From RFSX01 sp965248155 (GTDB lineage: Bacteria > Bacteroidota > Bacteroidia > Chitinophagales > Saprospiraceae), in assembly GCA_965248155.1 (NCBI GenBank), contig CBDFIO010000002.1, forward strand, positions 372,001 through 436,000: DNA of 64,000 nt. Reading direction: 5' to 3'. A model generated the notes under the pieces. It was not told the origin of the DNA. It made no database searches and saw only the letters and a program-made list of their open reading frames with translations. Both the position numbers and the translations under genes were made by a program. Below, piece by piece: positions 1-8,829 of the stretch. Each line of letters opens with the position of its first letter. Positions within the stretch are counted from its first letter, which is position 1.

Positions 1-398
1 GTACCTCTTTTAAAGAAGTTATAGACGATAATTCTGCAATTGCTGAAAAGACAAACAGGTTGGTTCTTTGTTCAGGAAAAATTTACTACGATCTAAACAA
101 ATTAAAACAAGAGAAAAAGATGAGCAATGTTGCTTTGGTTCGAGTGGAGCAATTGTATCCATTTCCCGAGAAGCAATTAAATGCAATATTTAAAAAATAT
201 GAAAAAGCTGAAAAGTTTTGGGTGCAAGAAGAATCAGCCAATATGGGTTCCTGGGATTTTCTAATGCGTTATTGGAGGCATGAAAAAATCGAACTAATCT
301 CAAGGCAAGCCACTTCAAGTCCTGCAACGGGATTCAAAAAAATACACGATAAACAACAGATAGAAATAGTTATGAAAGCCCACGGGCTTTTGGACTAA
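1..398 (+). CDS. sucA: 2-oxoglutarate dehydrogenase E1 component, C-terminal end (partial)
   Basis: The frame is open at the left window edge and stops at 396-398, so only about the last 130 residues are present. E1 is the thiamine-diphosphate-dependent subunit that decarboxylates 2-oxoglutarate in the TCA cycle. The visible part carries the family's C-terminal signature: LVLCSGKIYYDL, RVEQLYPFP, WVQEESANMGSW, and a closing SPATGFKKIHDKQQIEI block. These match the end of the transketolase-like C-terminal domain of OdhA/SucA. The in-frame TTG at 60 is internal and not a start. The next gene converges on it with a 3-base gap. The family assignment is secure; the N-terminal domains cannot be seen. 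Confidence 0.9.
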   Translation, partial: TSFKEVIDDNSAIAEKTNRLVLCSGKIYYDLNKLKQEKKMSNVALVRVEQLYPFPEKQLNAIFKKYEKAEKFWVQEESANMGSWDFLMRYWRHEKIELISRQATSSPATGFKKIHDKQQIEIVMKAHGLLD

Positions 399-401
399 AC
401 T

Positions 402-1070
402 CTATTGTCTACCATTATAAAAGTTTAAGGAAATTCCCCATATTAAGAAGGATTCATTTTTAGGGTCTGATGAGGATACTCCTAATTGATCCGCTAATGG
501 GGCCAGCTCAATATCTGACAACGGTATTTGTACATAAGGTTTAATTGAGAATCCTACAGAATTATCGCTTTGGAAATTAAATGATAAATTCAATCTCAGA
601 GTGAATTGGTTATCAGATATAATAGTTTTCTTAAAATCAGAGCTCGCAATCCGATCTTTAATTTTTACTTTATTAACTCCAATCGCACTTCCTATCCCTA
701 CTATGCCTATATAATTTTCAAAACCTAACGACAATTGATTCATACTATAAAATAGTTCTTCCAGAAACAGACTCCCGTCTATAGTTTCTCCAACAGCTTC
801 CTTATTCGTTGTATAATTATCCCAAGTCATTTCAAGTGCACTGGCACCCAACTTATATCTTAAGCCCAAAGCGATTCCTTGCATGCCTCCAACATTGTCA
901 ATCGGCAATTCCAAGATTGTCGAATTGATCGAATTAAAATCCTGAAGTAATGAATTATTTACTGTCGGGGACATAAACCCAAGATTGTAGCCTATTTTGA
1001 TGTTAGCTTGACCTGTTAAGTTAAAAGCCAGTAAAAAGAAAAGCAATATTAAATAGTTAGACTTGCACAT
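402..1070 (-). CDS. Secreted outer-membrane beta-barrel-like protein, unknown function
   Basis: This is a 222-residue protein with a clear N-terminal signal peptide (hydrophobic LILLFFLLAFNLTGQ, probable cleavage after Gly-Gln). The rest alternates polar and hydrophobic residues in short segments (for example FTLRLNLSFNF and VGFSIKPYVQI) and ends in an aromatic strand, LIWGISLNFYN. That pattern is what small 8-10-strand outer-membrane barrels look like, so an envelope location is inferred. No enzymatic motif is seen. It converges with the preceding dehydrogenase gene and its start lies 68 bases from the divergent TMTC-like gene. I do not recognise a named family. Confidence 0.6.
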   Translation of the reverse strand: MCKSNYLILLFFLLAFNLTGQANIKIGYNLGFMSPTVNNSLLQDFNSINSTILELPIDNVGGMQGIALGLRYKLGASALEMTWDNYTTNKEAVGETIDGSLFLEELFYSMNQLSLGFENYIGIVGIGSAIGVNKVKIKDRIASSDFKKTIISDNQFTLRLNLSFNFQSDNSVGFSIKPYVQIPLSDIELAPLADQLGVSSSDPKNESFLIWGISLNFYNGRQ

Positions 1071-1138
1071 TATTATTGATAGTTCACTTTAGACAAGTTA
1101 AATTAAATATTTTAGAGTTTAATTCATTTGTTAGGCCT

Positions 1139-2288
1139 ATGTCCAAAAGAAAGAAGAAGAATAAAAGAAATCAAGAAAGAAACTACCCTGTTGTACAGCC
1201 TGTTAAAAAGAAAAAAATTGAGTTTATTCCACTTGAAAAAAAGACGAAATATCTCACCCTTCTGATTTTCATCTCGTTAGCCTTTATCCTCTATTTTCAA
1301 TGTTTGTTTTTTGGATTTGTTCTGGATGATAAAATTGTATTAACCGATAATGCTTATACTAAAAATGGCTTAAACGGACTATGGGATTTATTTACAACTG
1401 AGAGTTTCCAGGGTTATTTTGGAGAACAAAAAAATCTTTTACAAGGAGGGCGATACCGCCCATTATCTTTAATGACTTTCGCTATAGAACATCAATTTTT
1501 TGGACTTAACAGTGCAATAAGTCATCATGTAAATATTCTATTGTATGGTCTTTCCGGTTTTGTAAGTTTTATAACTCTGAGAGGTTTATTTACAGAAAAA
1601 ACATTTGCCAAAAACGCATTGTTCTCGCTTTCTTTTATTGCTTCAATAATTTTTATTGCACATCCAATACATACTGAAGCGGTTGCCAATATCAAGGGTC
1701 GCGATGAGATACTCTCCTTTTTGTTTAGTATGCTTAGTTTACATCAGGCCATTAAATTTTTTGATAAAGGGAAATTGATAAATCTTTTTCTGATGGTTTT
1801 ATGTTTCTTTTTAGGAATCCTGTCAAAAGAAAATACAATTACATTTCTCGCCATTATTCCTTTTGCTCTTATTCTATTCCGAAACAAGAGTAAAAAAAGA
1901 ATTCTTCAGATTGGATTTGCCCTGGTGCTCACTAGCATTGCATATCTTGTTTTAAGGTTTAACATTATTGGATATCTCGTCAATGAAAATCCTTCAACTG
2001 ATATAATGAACAATCCTTTTTATGGGCTGTCATCAAATGAAAGTTTATCTACAGTTTTATACACTTTACTGATTTACCTGAAACTAAATTTCTTTCCTCA
2101 CCCACTTACCCATGATTATTATCCTTATCACATACCTATACTGAACTTTGGAAGCATATGGGTTTGGTTATCGATTATTTTGCATTTTATCATGGGTGTT
2201 TTGGTATTCTATTATTGGAAACGACGCCCAAAAATCGCTTTTGCAATAGGATTCTATCTTGCTGCGATGAGCATTGTTTCAAATCTAG
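1139..2288 (+). pseudogene. TMTC-like membrane/TPR protein, 5' part, interrupted by an IS1-family element
   Basis: This is the N-terminal part of a polytopic membrane protein. The start is taken as ATG 1139, followed by a strongly basic head (MSKRKKKNKRN); an in-frame TTG at 1076 is less likely. About ten hydrophobic segments follow, with loop motifs FVLDDKIVLTDN, GRYRPLSLMTFAIE, HHVNILLYGLSGF and HPIHTEAVANIKGRDEI. The early Asp-Asp loop and the HTEAVANIKGR loop resemble the TMTC/DUF1736 type of membrane glycosyltransferase with C-terminal TPRs. The frame is cut after ...SNL at 2288 by the IS and runs on artificially to a stop at 2329. Precise removal of the IS joins it in frame to the part beginning at 3122, giving about 626 residues. 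Function is inferred from architecture. Confidence 0.7.
2281..2288. repeat. IS1 target-site duplication, left copy
   Basis: AAATCTAG lies immediately left of the IS1-family element. The same 8 bases recur at 3114-3121 on its right. Eight to nine bp is the usual duplication for IS1-family elements. The last G could belong to the element, so 7-8 bp is the safe range. Confidence 0.75.
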
Positions 2289-2296
2289 GTGCTGGG

Positions 2297-3073
2297 TCAA
2301 ATAGGCTGATGATCTCCATAAGTTCCTGATTTATAATAGTATTTTTCGATGTACATACCAATGACATTATCGTGAATCTGTTCATTTTTGGAAAAGCAAA
2401 TGGTTTTTCTATTAAGACGTTTGATATGCGTTCTAAAATTCAAGTTTTTCCGTTCTATTTTCCAAGTCAAATCTTTCCCAATAGTATGTAAGCTTTTTGG
2501 CAATGACCTACTATAAGCTCCCCAATCATCCGTATAATAGTCACCAATGGGAATGTCTTTAAGAAGATCCAGAAGTTTTTCAAAGCTCTCATCGGTACGC
2601 TTTCCATTAACCCAAGCCAAAATCATCCCGGAATGCTTATCCATCGCATACCAAGTCCACCTTTGATTCGCCTTACTGCCAACATAAGACCAAAACTCAT
2701 CTGCCTCTGCTGTATAGTGAAAACTTACTGCCAAATTATCAAGGCTTTGAACTTCTTCCTTGTTCAATAGATAAGGGTTCACTTGAAGCGTTTTTTTTAA
2801 GTGAGCTATCACCGTATTTTTATTGATCCCTAAAATCCTTGCTGTATCTCGAACCCCTGAACTATTGAGAATTAATGAGTCAATTTGTTCTTTAACACCG
2901 GGCTCTCTGGCTTTATAGCTATAGCTATAGCTAAGTTGAAAACTCTTTTTGCAGACTTTACAACGCCAACGTTGTCTCCCGTTTTCTCTATGACCATTCT
3001 TTTGAAGGTCAGTACAATTGCAATGGGGACAAGTAATAGTAGTAGTAGTAGTAGTAGTAGTAGTATGTTCCAT
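2297..3073 (-). CDS. IS1-family transposase (single-frame InsAB)
   Basis: This 258-residue transposase fuses the two halves that are separate in enteric IS1. Residues about 14-40 form the InsA-type zinc finger (CPHC, then CKVC) followed by a helix-turn-helix region (GVRDTARILGINKNTVIAHL). The InsB-type catalytic part includes ADEFWSYVGSK, a second acidic site YTDDWGAYS and a C-terminal IHDNVIGMYIEKYY block. No internal frameshift is needed, unlike classical IS1. An odd feature is a run of nine threonines just after MEH, encoded by an (ACT)n trinucleotide tract at about 3036-3066. The frame appears intact, so the copy may be active. Confidence 0.9.
   Translation of the reverse strand: MEHTTTTTTTTTITCPHCNCTDLQKNGHRENGRQRWRCKVCKKSFQLSYSYSYKAREPGVKEQIDSLILNSSGVRDTARILGINKNTVIAHLKKTLQVNPYLLNKEEVQSLDNLAVSFHYTAEADEFWSYVGSKANQRWTWYAMDKHSGMILAWVNGKRTDESFEKLLDLLKDIPIGDYYTDDWGAYSRSLPKSLHTIGKDLTWKIERKNLNFRTHIKRLNRKTICFSKNEQIHDNVIGMYIEKYYYKSGTYGDHQPI
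3036..3066. repeat. Trinucleotide microsatellite in the transposase N terminus
   Basis: AGT repeats about nine to ten times on the plus strand (ACT on the coding strand), giving an in-frame polythreonine run at residues 4-12 of the IS1 transposase. Because the unit is three bases, length changes would not alter the frame. Confidence 0.85.
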
Positions 3074-3113
3074 GTGCTAATATAAGAAACTCAACCTATT
3101 TAAACCACTATCG

Positions 3114-3121
3114 AAATCTAG
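3114..3121. repeat. IS1 target-site duplication, right copy
   Basis: AAATCTAG follows the right end of the IS1-family element and duplicates 2281-2288. Confidence 0.75.
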
Positions 3122-3852
3122 TTGTTGATGTTGGTACATTTATGAACGAACGATTTGCATTCACATCTTCATTAGCTGCATGTATTGTGATTGCTTATTT
3201 CATAAAAAGAATTCAACGGAAATATTATGTTGGAAAGCCACAAGTGATCTATGGAATCTTCGCTGCTATATTACTGGCTTTCTCTTTTAAAACAATTTCA
3301 AGAGTACCGGTTTGGGAAAATGCCTTGACATTAAATTCTGCGGCGATTAAGGTTTCTAAAAACAGTGCCAGAGCTAATTCGTTCATGTCAACAGCTTTAT
3401 TTGAAGAATATAAAATTACTTCAGATAGAGCTAAGAAAGAAGAACTACTTAATCAAGCTGCACCTTATGTAATAAAAGCATTGAGTATCTATCCTAATTA
3501 TTACAATGGAAATTTAATGAGAGCAGGAATAGCTGCTGAAAAATATAAATTGGATCGGAATCTTGAGAATTTATTAGCTGAGTTTTTTGAAGTTAGCAAG
3601 TCGAGACCCGATGTAGACTTTTTAACAGAATATCTGAATTATCTAAACGATAGAGCAGATATCAACACAATGAATAATTACTATATTAATGTTGGCCGTA
3701 CATTGATTGCTCAACGTAAAAACGTAACTTGGGCTGTCCATTATCTATTAATGGGCAACAATCTGGATCCAAATAATCCAGATATAAAATCATTATTAGT
3801 ACAAGGGTATACTCTAACAGGAAGACCTGAGGATGCCGCCAAATTTCAGTAA
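3122..3852 (+). pseudogene. TMTC-like membrane/TPR protein, 3' part
   Basis: This is the C-terminal part of the gene split by the IS1 element. In the restored frame it begins VVDVGTFMNERFAF, which fits the loop after the last membrane helices in TMTC-type proteins; a possible orphan restart is ATG 3142. One or two more membrane segments follow (SSLAACIVIAYFI; IYGIFAAILLAFSF). After them comes a helical region rich in Ala and Tyr with TPR-like spacing, ending in DPNNPDIKSLLVQGYTLTGRPEDAAKFQ. The stop at 3850-3852 overlaps the dprA ATG by one base, so the two were translationally coupled. As separated here the two halves probably do not form the original protein. Confidence 0.7.
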
Positions 3853-4946
3853 TGTCCAATGACGAACTACTTTACAAACTTGCATTAAACTTCATACCAA
3901 ATATCGGAAGCGTCATAGCTAAAAACCTTGTTTCCTACTGCGGTGGAATTAAAGAAGTATTTACAGCATCGAAAAGAGATATCCTCAGAATTCCAGGAAT
4001 TGGAGAAAAAAAAGCTCATGATGTCATCAATAATGATGCGCTTAAGAAAGCTGAATCAGAGTTGAAGAAACTCGAAAAAACGGATGTTCCTATTCTGTTT
4101 TTTCTCGATGAAAATTATCCAAAAAGATTATCACATTATTCTGATAGCCCAATCATATTGTATAAAAAAGGAAGTGCCGATCTAAATCCTCAAAGAACTG
4201 TAGCTATTGTTGGAACAAGAAAAGCCAGTTCATATGGACAATTGCAAACAGAAAAACTAGTTACAGAATTAAGCCAATACAATTGCACTATTATCAGCGG
4301 ACTTGCATATGGGGTAGACACTGTTGCACATACTCAGAGTGTAAAAATGGATATACCTACCATAGGAGTTCTTGGAACCGGGATCGATTCTATTTATCCG
4401 GCTTCTAATCGAAAATTATCTGATCGTATGATCGAAAATGGAGCTTTACTCTCGGAATTTGATTTGAACAGTAAACCCGACAGGGAGAATTTTCCACAAA
4501 GAAATCGAGTCATCGCCGGACTTTCAGATGTAATTATTGTAGTTGAATCCGCAATTAAAGGTGGATCAATGATTACAGCGGAATATGCAAACATATACAG
4601 TAAAGATGTTTTTGCAATTCCAGGGCATTTGAACCATGAGTTATCACAAGGATGTAACCACCTTATTAAAACGCATAAAGCAGCTTTACTGACCAATGTT
4701 CAGGATATAGCATATATCATGAGATGGGATCAAAAACCTCAGCTCCAACAAATGCGCTTAAGTTTTGATCTGAATGACAAGGAGAATATGATTGTTGAGC
4801 TATTAAAAGAAAACAAGAAATCTGGGATGGAAGCTCTACATTATAAATCCTCTGTTTCAATTTCAGAATTGAATTCAATATTATTAAATCTAGAATTTAA
4901 GGGTATTGTAAAAGCAATGCCGGGGAAAAGTTATATCCTAACATGA
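3852..4946 (+). CDS. dprA: DNA-processing protein DprA
   Basis: DprA loads RecA on incoming single-stranded DNA during natural transformation. The 364-residue product has the expected layout. Helix-hairpin-helix sequence spans about residues 10-65 (NIGSVIAKNLVSYCGG, RIPGIGEKKAHDVI). The Rossmann-like core begins with VAIVGTRKASSYG near residue 116, with ISGLAYGVDTVAH and GTGIDSIYPASNRKL. SEFDLNSKPDRENFPQRNR, GGSMITAEYA and a winged-helix-like C terminus near 300-364 follow. Its ATG overlaps the TMTC-like stop by one base, suggesting coupling to that gene, which is now disrupted upstream; expression may therefore depend on an internal promoter or the IS. Confidence 0.95.
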   Translation: MSNDELLYKLALNFIPNIGSVIAKNLVSYCGGIKEVFTASKRDILRIPGIGEKKAHDVINNDALKKAESELKKLEKTDVPILFFLDENYPKRLSHYSDSPIILYKKGSADLNPQRTVAIVGTRKASSYGQLQTEKLVTELSQYNCTIISGLAYGVDTVAHTQSVKMDIPTIGVLGTGIDSIYPASNRKLSDRMIENGALLSEFDLNSKPDRENFPQRNRVIAGLSDVIIVVESAIKGGSMITAEYANIYSKDVFAIPGHLNHELSQGCNHLIKTHKAALLTNVQDIAYIMRWDQKPQLQQMRLSFDLNDKENMIVELLKENKKSGMEALHYKSSVSISELNSILLNLEFKGIVKAMPGKSYILT

Positions 4947-5044
4947 CGTGAGCAATCGCTGTGATGAGTGAAAAACATTCTTATAGTTGTGGATAATTCA
5001 ATTGTCATACTTATACCCACAATCTCTTCAATACCGGCTTCTGC

Positions 5045-6637
5045 TTACTCAATACCTTGAATGTTTTCCAGAAGTGAACCTGAAATGGTCACTACTGATG
5101 GTCGAGGTATTGCATCTCCACCATCGGGCCAGTTACTTGTAAGATCGCTAAGGGATCTGGATTTATCACCCGGGTGTTGCACGCTTAAGAATAAAGTTTT
5201 GCCATCTGGTGCAAAAAATGGCCCGGTTAATTCTGAATCAACTGGCCCACTCGCAATTTGAATAACTTTTCCTTCTTGTGGACCGGTTCGTGGCAAAACA
5301 AATAAACCATTATTTTTGAAAGGTACATAATGTCCTTTATTCATATCGCTAGATCCAATATCACATGTGAACCACAAGTTGCCTGCTTTATCAAAGGCTA
5401 GATTATCAGGACAAGCAAATCCCATTTCTTCACCGCCGGTCAAAAAGGTTGAAGCTGTAAACTCTAAACTATCATATTTTCCATCTTTCTCTTCTATTTT
5501 CATGATCCCCCCATAGCAATTGTCTTTTGGTTTATTATTGGTCAATGCGATCAGAACATTTCCAGTTACCGGATCAATTTCAATATCCTCAGGTCTGGCT
5601 TGAGGTGTTCCACCTACCAATGCAGCAGCTTCTCTTAATCGAATTAAGATCTCAGTCTGATCCCTAAATTTTTCTTTGAGTATAGCTTGTTCATCTATGT
5701 TAAGAGAAATCCATCTGCCCTCATCTGTATTGGCAACATAGAGTGTTCCTGACTTCATTGAGCCAGGCTTGTCAGAAATGAATTTATATATGCATTGATC
5801 AACTTTATCATCACCGGTATAGACAACTACGCGCTTATCCTCTAACTCTACAACAGTAGCACATTCATGAGCACACCTACCTAAAGCAACATGTTTTTCG
5901 GCTTTTCCGGTTTTTAGATCTACTTCTACTACCCAACCATAGTGTTCAGGAGGATGATCATAATGCAAATGCCATTGCTTACTCCATGAAGAATGTCTTA
6001 TTTCATTTGTTTCAAAATTCCGTTCTCCAAAACAATTGTGATAGTTTTCTTCACATGTAAGTATTGTTCCCCAGGGAGTTATTCCTCCGGCACAATTTTC
6101 AAGTGTTCCGATAGCTAAAGATTTTCCCATTATTTCCTGATCCCAATTGAAAGGTATTTCTGTAAATGCATTCAAGCGTTTATTGACCGGATCATTATGA
6201 ACGATATTCCACTTGCCGTTTTCCTTTTTGACCTTCGCTATACTACCCCCCATATTATACATCTCCTTTTCAACTTGCTCTTTTGTTTTTTCTCCTCCAG
6301 TATATTGTGATACAAATAGCTGAATTACAGATTCATGGTTTACCCAAAGTGTTCCTTCATTACTTTTCCCGTCAGGAACAAAAGCAATGTAATCGTTGTC
6401 AAACCCGAAAGTATCCTGATTACTAATACTCTGTCCGAAGGACAATAGTAAATCGTAATTCAATCCTTCAGCCAGGACAAGATTATCTTCATTTGTAGGA
6501 TCAATGCCTTTGATTGTGAAGTCAATTTCAAATATCCTCTTGGTCGCCTTTTTATTACAAGAGCTAATAAATGGAGGTAATAATGATGTAGTTACAACCC
6601 CTTTACCGAGGAATTCAATAAATAATCTTCTTTTCAT
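5045..6637 (-). CDS. PhoX-like (DUF839) phosphatase family lipoprotein
   Basis: This 530-residue exported protein starts with a twin-arginine-like sequence (MKRRLFIEF) and a lipobox-like SSC at Cys27, so it may be a Tat-exported lipoprotein. It has the family landmarks: TLWVNHES near residue 98, ENCAGGITPWGTILTCEEN near 180-200, RCAHECATV, YTGDDK, then RPEDIEIDPVTGN and ACPDNLAFDKAGNLWFT. In characterised PhoX proteins similar acidic and cysteine-containing segments bind iron and calcium at the phosphomonoesterase site. Whether this member hydrolyses phosphate esters is inferred from the family; related DUF839 proteins lack proven activity. It stands alone, with a 131-base gap to the glycosylase gene. 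Confidence 0.82.
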   Translation of the reverse strand: MKRRLFIEFLGKGVVTTSLLPPFISSCNKKATKRIFEIDFTIKGIDPTNEDNLVLAEGLNYDLLLSFGQSISNQDTFGFDNDYIAFVPDGKSNEGTLWVNHESVIQLFVSQYTGGEKTKEQVEKEMYNMGGSIAKVKKENGKWNIVHNDPVNKRLNAFTEIPFNWDQEIMGKSLAIGTLENCAGGITPWGTILTCEENYHNCFGERNFETNEIRHSSWSKQWHLHYDHPPEHYGWVVEVDLKTGKAEKHVALGRCAHECATVVELEDKRVVVYTGDDKVDQCIYKFISDKPGSMKSGTLYVANTDEGRWISLNIDEQAILKEKFRDQTEILIRLREAAALVGGTPQARPEDIEIDPVTGNVLIALTNNKPKDNCYGGIMKIEEKDGKYDSLEFTASTFLTGGEEMGFACPDNLAFDKAGNLWFTCDIGSSDMNKGHYVPFKNNGLFVLPRTGPQEGKVIQIASGPVDSELTGPFFAPDGKTLFLSVQHPGDKSRSLSDLTSNWPDGGDAIPRPSVVTISGSLLENIQGIE

Positions 6638-6768
6638 TTTAAAATTACAATGTGGGAAAGTAAAAACCCTTTTGAAAAAATAGCAAACTAATACGTTCAG
6701 CTAAATTAACGCTTTATCCAAAAAGAATAATATACGATTGTCAAAAGCTTGAAAACTTGTTTGGCCAT

Positions 6769-7326
6769 TTATTGTCTTTTCCAGCATGTAACAATATGGT
6801 CATCAACCATTCCTACAGCTTGCATAAATGCGTAAACAATTGTCGGTCCAACGAACTTGAATCCTTTGCTTTTCAGATCTATACTAATGCGGTCTGATAG
6901 TGGTGTGGAAGCTGGAATCTCATTCATAGATTCCCAATGGTTTTTAATGACTTGTCCATCGACAAAATTCCATAAATAGTCGCTGAAATTCTGCTCCCTT
7001 TTAATATCCAAGTAAGCTTGGGCATTTATCTTTACAGCTTCAATTTTTAATCGATTTCTAATGATTCCCACATCATTCATTAAACGAATATTATCCTTTT
7101 TCGTAAAATTGATGATCTTGTGAGCGTCCCAATTACTGAAGGCCTTCCTATATCCGTCAAACCTTTTAAGAATACTGTACCAATTAAGTCCTGCTTGAGC
7201 TCCTTCAAGATTTATAAATTCAAACAATTTTTGATCATCATATTCAGGAACGCTCCAAACATTATCATGGTAATCTTTGTACAGATCATCTTTCAGACAC
7301 CATTCGCAACGATTCTTCTCAGTCAT
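6769..7326 (-). CDS. tag: DNA-3-methyladenine glycosylase I
   Basis: Tag removes 3-methyladenine from alkylated DNA in base-excision repair. The 185-residue length is normal. The zinc-binding set known from E. coli Tag (Cys4, His17, His175, Cys179) is matched by Cys7, His20, His177 and Cys181. The core sequence KLFEFINLEGAQAGLNWYSIL and the segment KGFKFVGPTIVYAFMQAVGM are family signatures. The start overlaps the 3' end of the upstream methyltransferase gene by 8 bases, so the two are probably co-transcribed and coupled. Confidence 0.95.
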   Translation of the reverse strand: MTEKNRCEWCLKDDLYKDYHDNVWSVPEYDDQKLFEFINLEGAQAGLNWYSILKRFDGYRKAFSNWDAHKIINFTKKDNIRLMNDVGIIRNRLKIEAVKINAQAYLDIKREQNFSDYLWNFVDGQVIKNHWESMNEIPASTPLSDRISIDLKSKGFKFVGPTIVYAFMQAVGMVDDHIVTCWKRQ

Positions 7327-8158
7327 TTATCTTGATTGTGTAATAGACACCTGTGGTTACAAAATTTCTCATCCATTTTATAGACTGTATTATTTTGTAC
7401 TGTTCCCTGGTTTTAATACCAAATTTAAAGGAATAAATAGGATTGGTGAGATAGTGCCTGGAATTTACAATTGAATAACCGGCAGTCTTTACCAATTTTT
7501 CAAACCTTTCAATACTGAGTCCGGTCTTTCTAAGATCCATTAACTCATCTATCTGGACTGGTCTTTCTTTAGCTATAGTAAGTAGAAACTTATAGATAGC
7601 AGCAGGAAGCAGATGAATGTATGGAAAATGAGATATGAATTTATTCTTCAGTATTTGCTGATGACCTCCAAAAGGCATTTGCCAGGGTGGAAAGCCAAAA
7701 AAGACGATGCCGTCCTCTTTTAGAAAGGACTTAAGATGAGATAAAAACTTTTCATGATCAAAGATATGTTCGATGACGTCCTTCAAAATGATGATATCAA
7801 ACTTTTCTTTAAAATATAATTCTGGATTAATGTTATATATGTTTGAACTAATAAATTGAACTTGGCCTTTCATTCTTTCCTCCTTCATGAATTCATTCGC
7901 CAGATTTACTCTGCTTGAGCTTAATTCAATACCTACACAGTTAAACCCTAATTCAGTAAATGCTTTTAGAACACCTCCTTCACCTGAGCCAATCTCAAGA
8001 ACATTTGCATTCTCAATCTGGAAGTTCTGTGCACCAATAAATGGAACGATATATGCTTTACTGGTATCATATTGCATATTAAAATATCGAATTTTGTCCT
8101 TGTGAAACTCTTGCACACCGCAAATATGTAAAAAAGTGAAGTATCGTATAGAGGACAT
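7319..8158 (-). CDS. Class I SAM-dependent methyltransferase
   Basis: The 279-residue protein has a Rossmann methyltransferase core. The glycine-rich SAM loop is NVLEIGSGEGGVLKAF near residues 53-68, the acidic end of strand 2 is CVGIELSSSRV, and motif DIIILKDVIEHIFDHEKFLSHL marks strand 4. FFGFPPWQMPFGGH follows in the substrate region. The layout is that of UbiG/Cfr-like small-molecule or sugar methyltransferases, but the substrate cannot be told. It overlaps tag by 8 bases. Its start is 78 bases from the divergent thioredoxin-like gene. Confidence 0.82.
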   Translation of the reverse strand: MSSIRYFTFLHICGVQEFHKDKIRYFNMQYDTSKAYIVPFIGAQNFQIENANVLEIGSGEGGVLKAFTELGFNCVGIELSSSRVNLANEFMKEERMKGQVQFISSNIYNINPELYFKEKFDIIILKDVIEHIFDHEKFLSHLKSFLKEDGIVFFGFPPWQMPFGGHQQILKNKFISHFPYIHLLPAAIYKFLLTIAKERPVQIDELMDLRKTGLSIERFEKLVKTAGYSIVNSRHYLTNPIYSFKFGIKTREQYKIIQSIKWMRNFVTTGVYYTIKIND

Positions 8159-8236
8159 TCAATAATTCGCTTTTAATAGAAGATTAACATTACCTAATAA
8201 CAGAAATTTCTATTTTTATAAAAAATTTTAAAATAA

Positions 8237-8773
8237 ATGAGAATATTAACCTGTCTACTCGTCATTTTTCTTGCTGGATCATCATTTGTAATAAAGAATG
8301 AATCCCATAGTTCCGAAGCTGGCGACAAAGTCAATTGGATGACTTGGGAAGAAGCAATAGACGCTAACAAAAAGGAACCTAAGAAAATATTTGTGGATGT
8401 TTATACGAGCTGGTGCGGATGGTGTAAGAAGATGGATAAGACTACATTCATGGATGCAAGCATCATAAGTGAATTGAATGATAATTTTTATGCTGTAAAA
8501 TTTAATGCAGAGCAGAAAGAAATCATCAATTTTAATGGAAGCGATTTCAAATTTGTAAATCAAGGAAGAAGAGGAGTGCATCAATTGGCGTATGCATTGT
8601 TAGATGGCAGACTTGGCTATCCTGCATTTGTTCTTTTAGATGAATCTTTTTCCAGGATCATGGTTTCTCCTGGTTATAAGCAAGTTGATCAATTGATAAA
8701 AGAACTGCATTTCGCAAGCGAAGAAGCTTATAAAGATTCTTCTTGGGAAGAATATTCTTCTCGAGCTGAATAG
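8237..8773 (+). CDS. Exported thioredoxin-like protein with a CGWC motif
   Basis: The 178-residue protein begins with a signal peptide (MRILTCLLVIFLAGSS). A thioredoxin fold follows with IFVDVYTSWCGWCKKMDKTTF, the active-site cysteines being Cys60 and Cys63. CGWC is typical of the periplasmic DsbD-gamma/thioredoxin-7 group that reduces or shuffles disulfides outside the cytoplasm. A cis-proline equivalent occurs in GYPAFVLLD. A paralogue with the same layout lies at 28742-29314, sharing the NAEQKE and GR(K/R)GV segments. A strong terminator follows at 8801-8829. The partner is unknown. Confidence 0.82.
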   Translation: MRILTCLLVIFLAGSSFVIKNESHSSEAGDKVNWMTWEEAIDANKKEPKKIFVDVYTSWCGWCKKMDKTTFMDASIISELNDNFYAVKFNAEQKEIINFNGSDFKFVNQGRRGVHQLAYALLDGRLGYPAFVLLDESFSRIMVSPGYKQVDQLIKELHFASEEAYKDSSWEEYSSRAE

Positions 8774-8800
8774 ATTAGATATAGAAAAGTAATTAAAAGA

Positions 8801-8829
8801 AGTCTTGTCCATCGACAAGGCTTTTTTTT
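8801..8829 (+). terminator. Rho-independent terminator
   Basis: A 9-bp stem (CTTGTC/GACAAG core with three more outer pairs including one G-T) with a 4-base loop CATC is followed by eight T residues. It sits 28 bases after the thioredoxin-like gene and directly at the 3' end of the convergent TonB-like gene. Confidence 0.85.

Larger units (their letters stand above)
2289..3113 (-). mobile_element. IS1-family insertion sequence (about 825 bp)
   Basis: A single transposase frame on the minus strand fills nearly the whole element. The ends are imperfect inverted repeats: reading inward, the left end from about 2288 and the right end from about 3112 match at roughly 16 of 22 positions, sharing an AAATAGG core. 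The flanks carry the direct repeat AAATCTAG (2281-2288 and 3114-3121). The element splits the TMTC-like gene, and deleting one repeat plus the element restores that frame exactly. This independently fixes the boundaries to within a base. Confidence 0.85.

Noticed and set aside
1076..1138. TTG start at 1076 for the TMTC-like gene
   Set aside because: It adds 21 unremarkable residues before a better ATG at 1139 followed by a basic head and the first membrane helix.
3852..4946. Possible competence cluster around dprA
   Set aside because: No other transformation genes (comEA, comEC, comF, comM) are seen nearby; dprA alone does not make a cluster.
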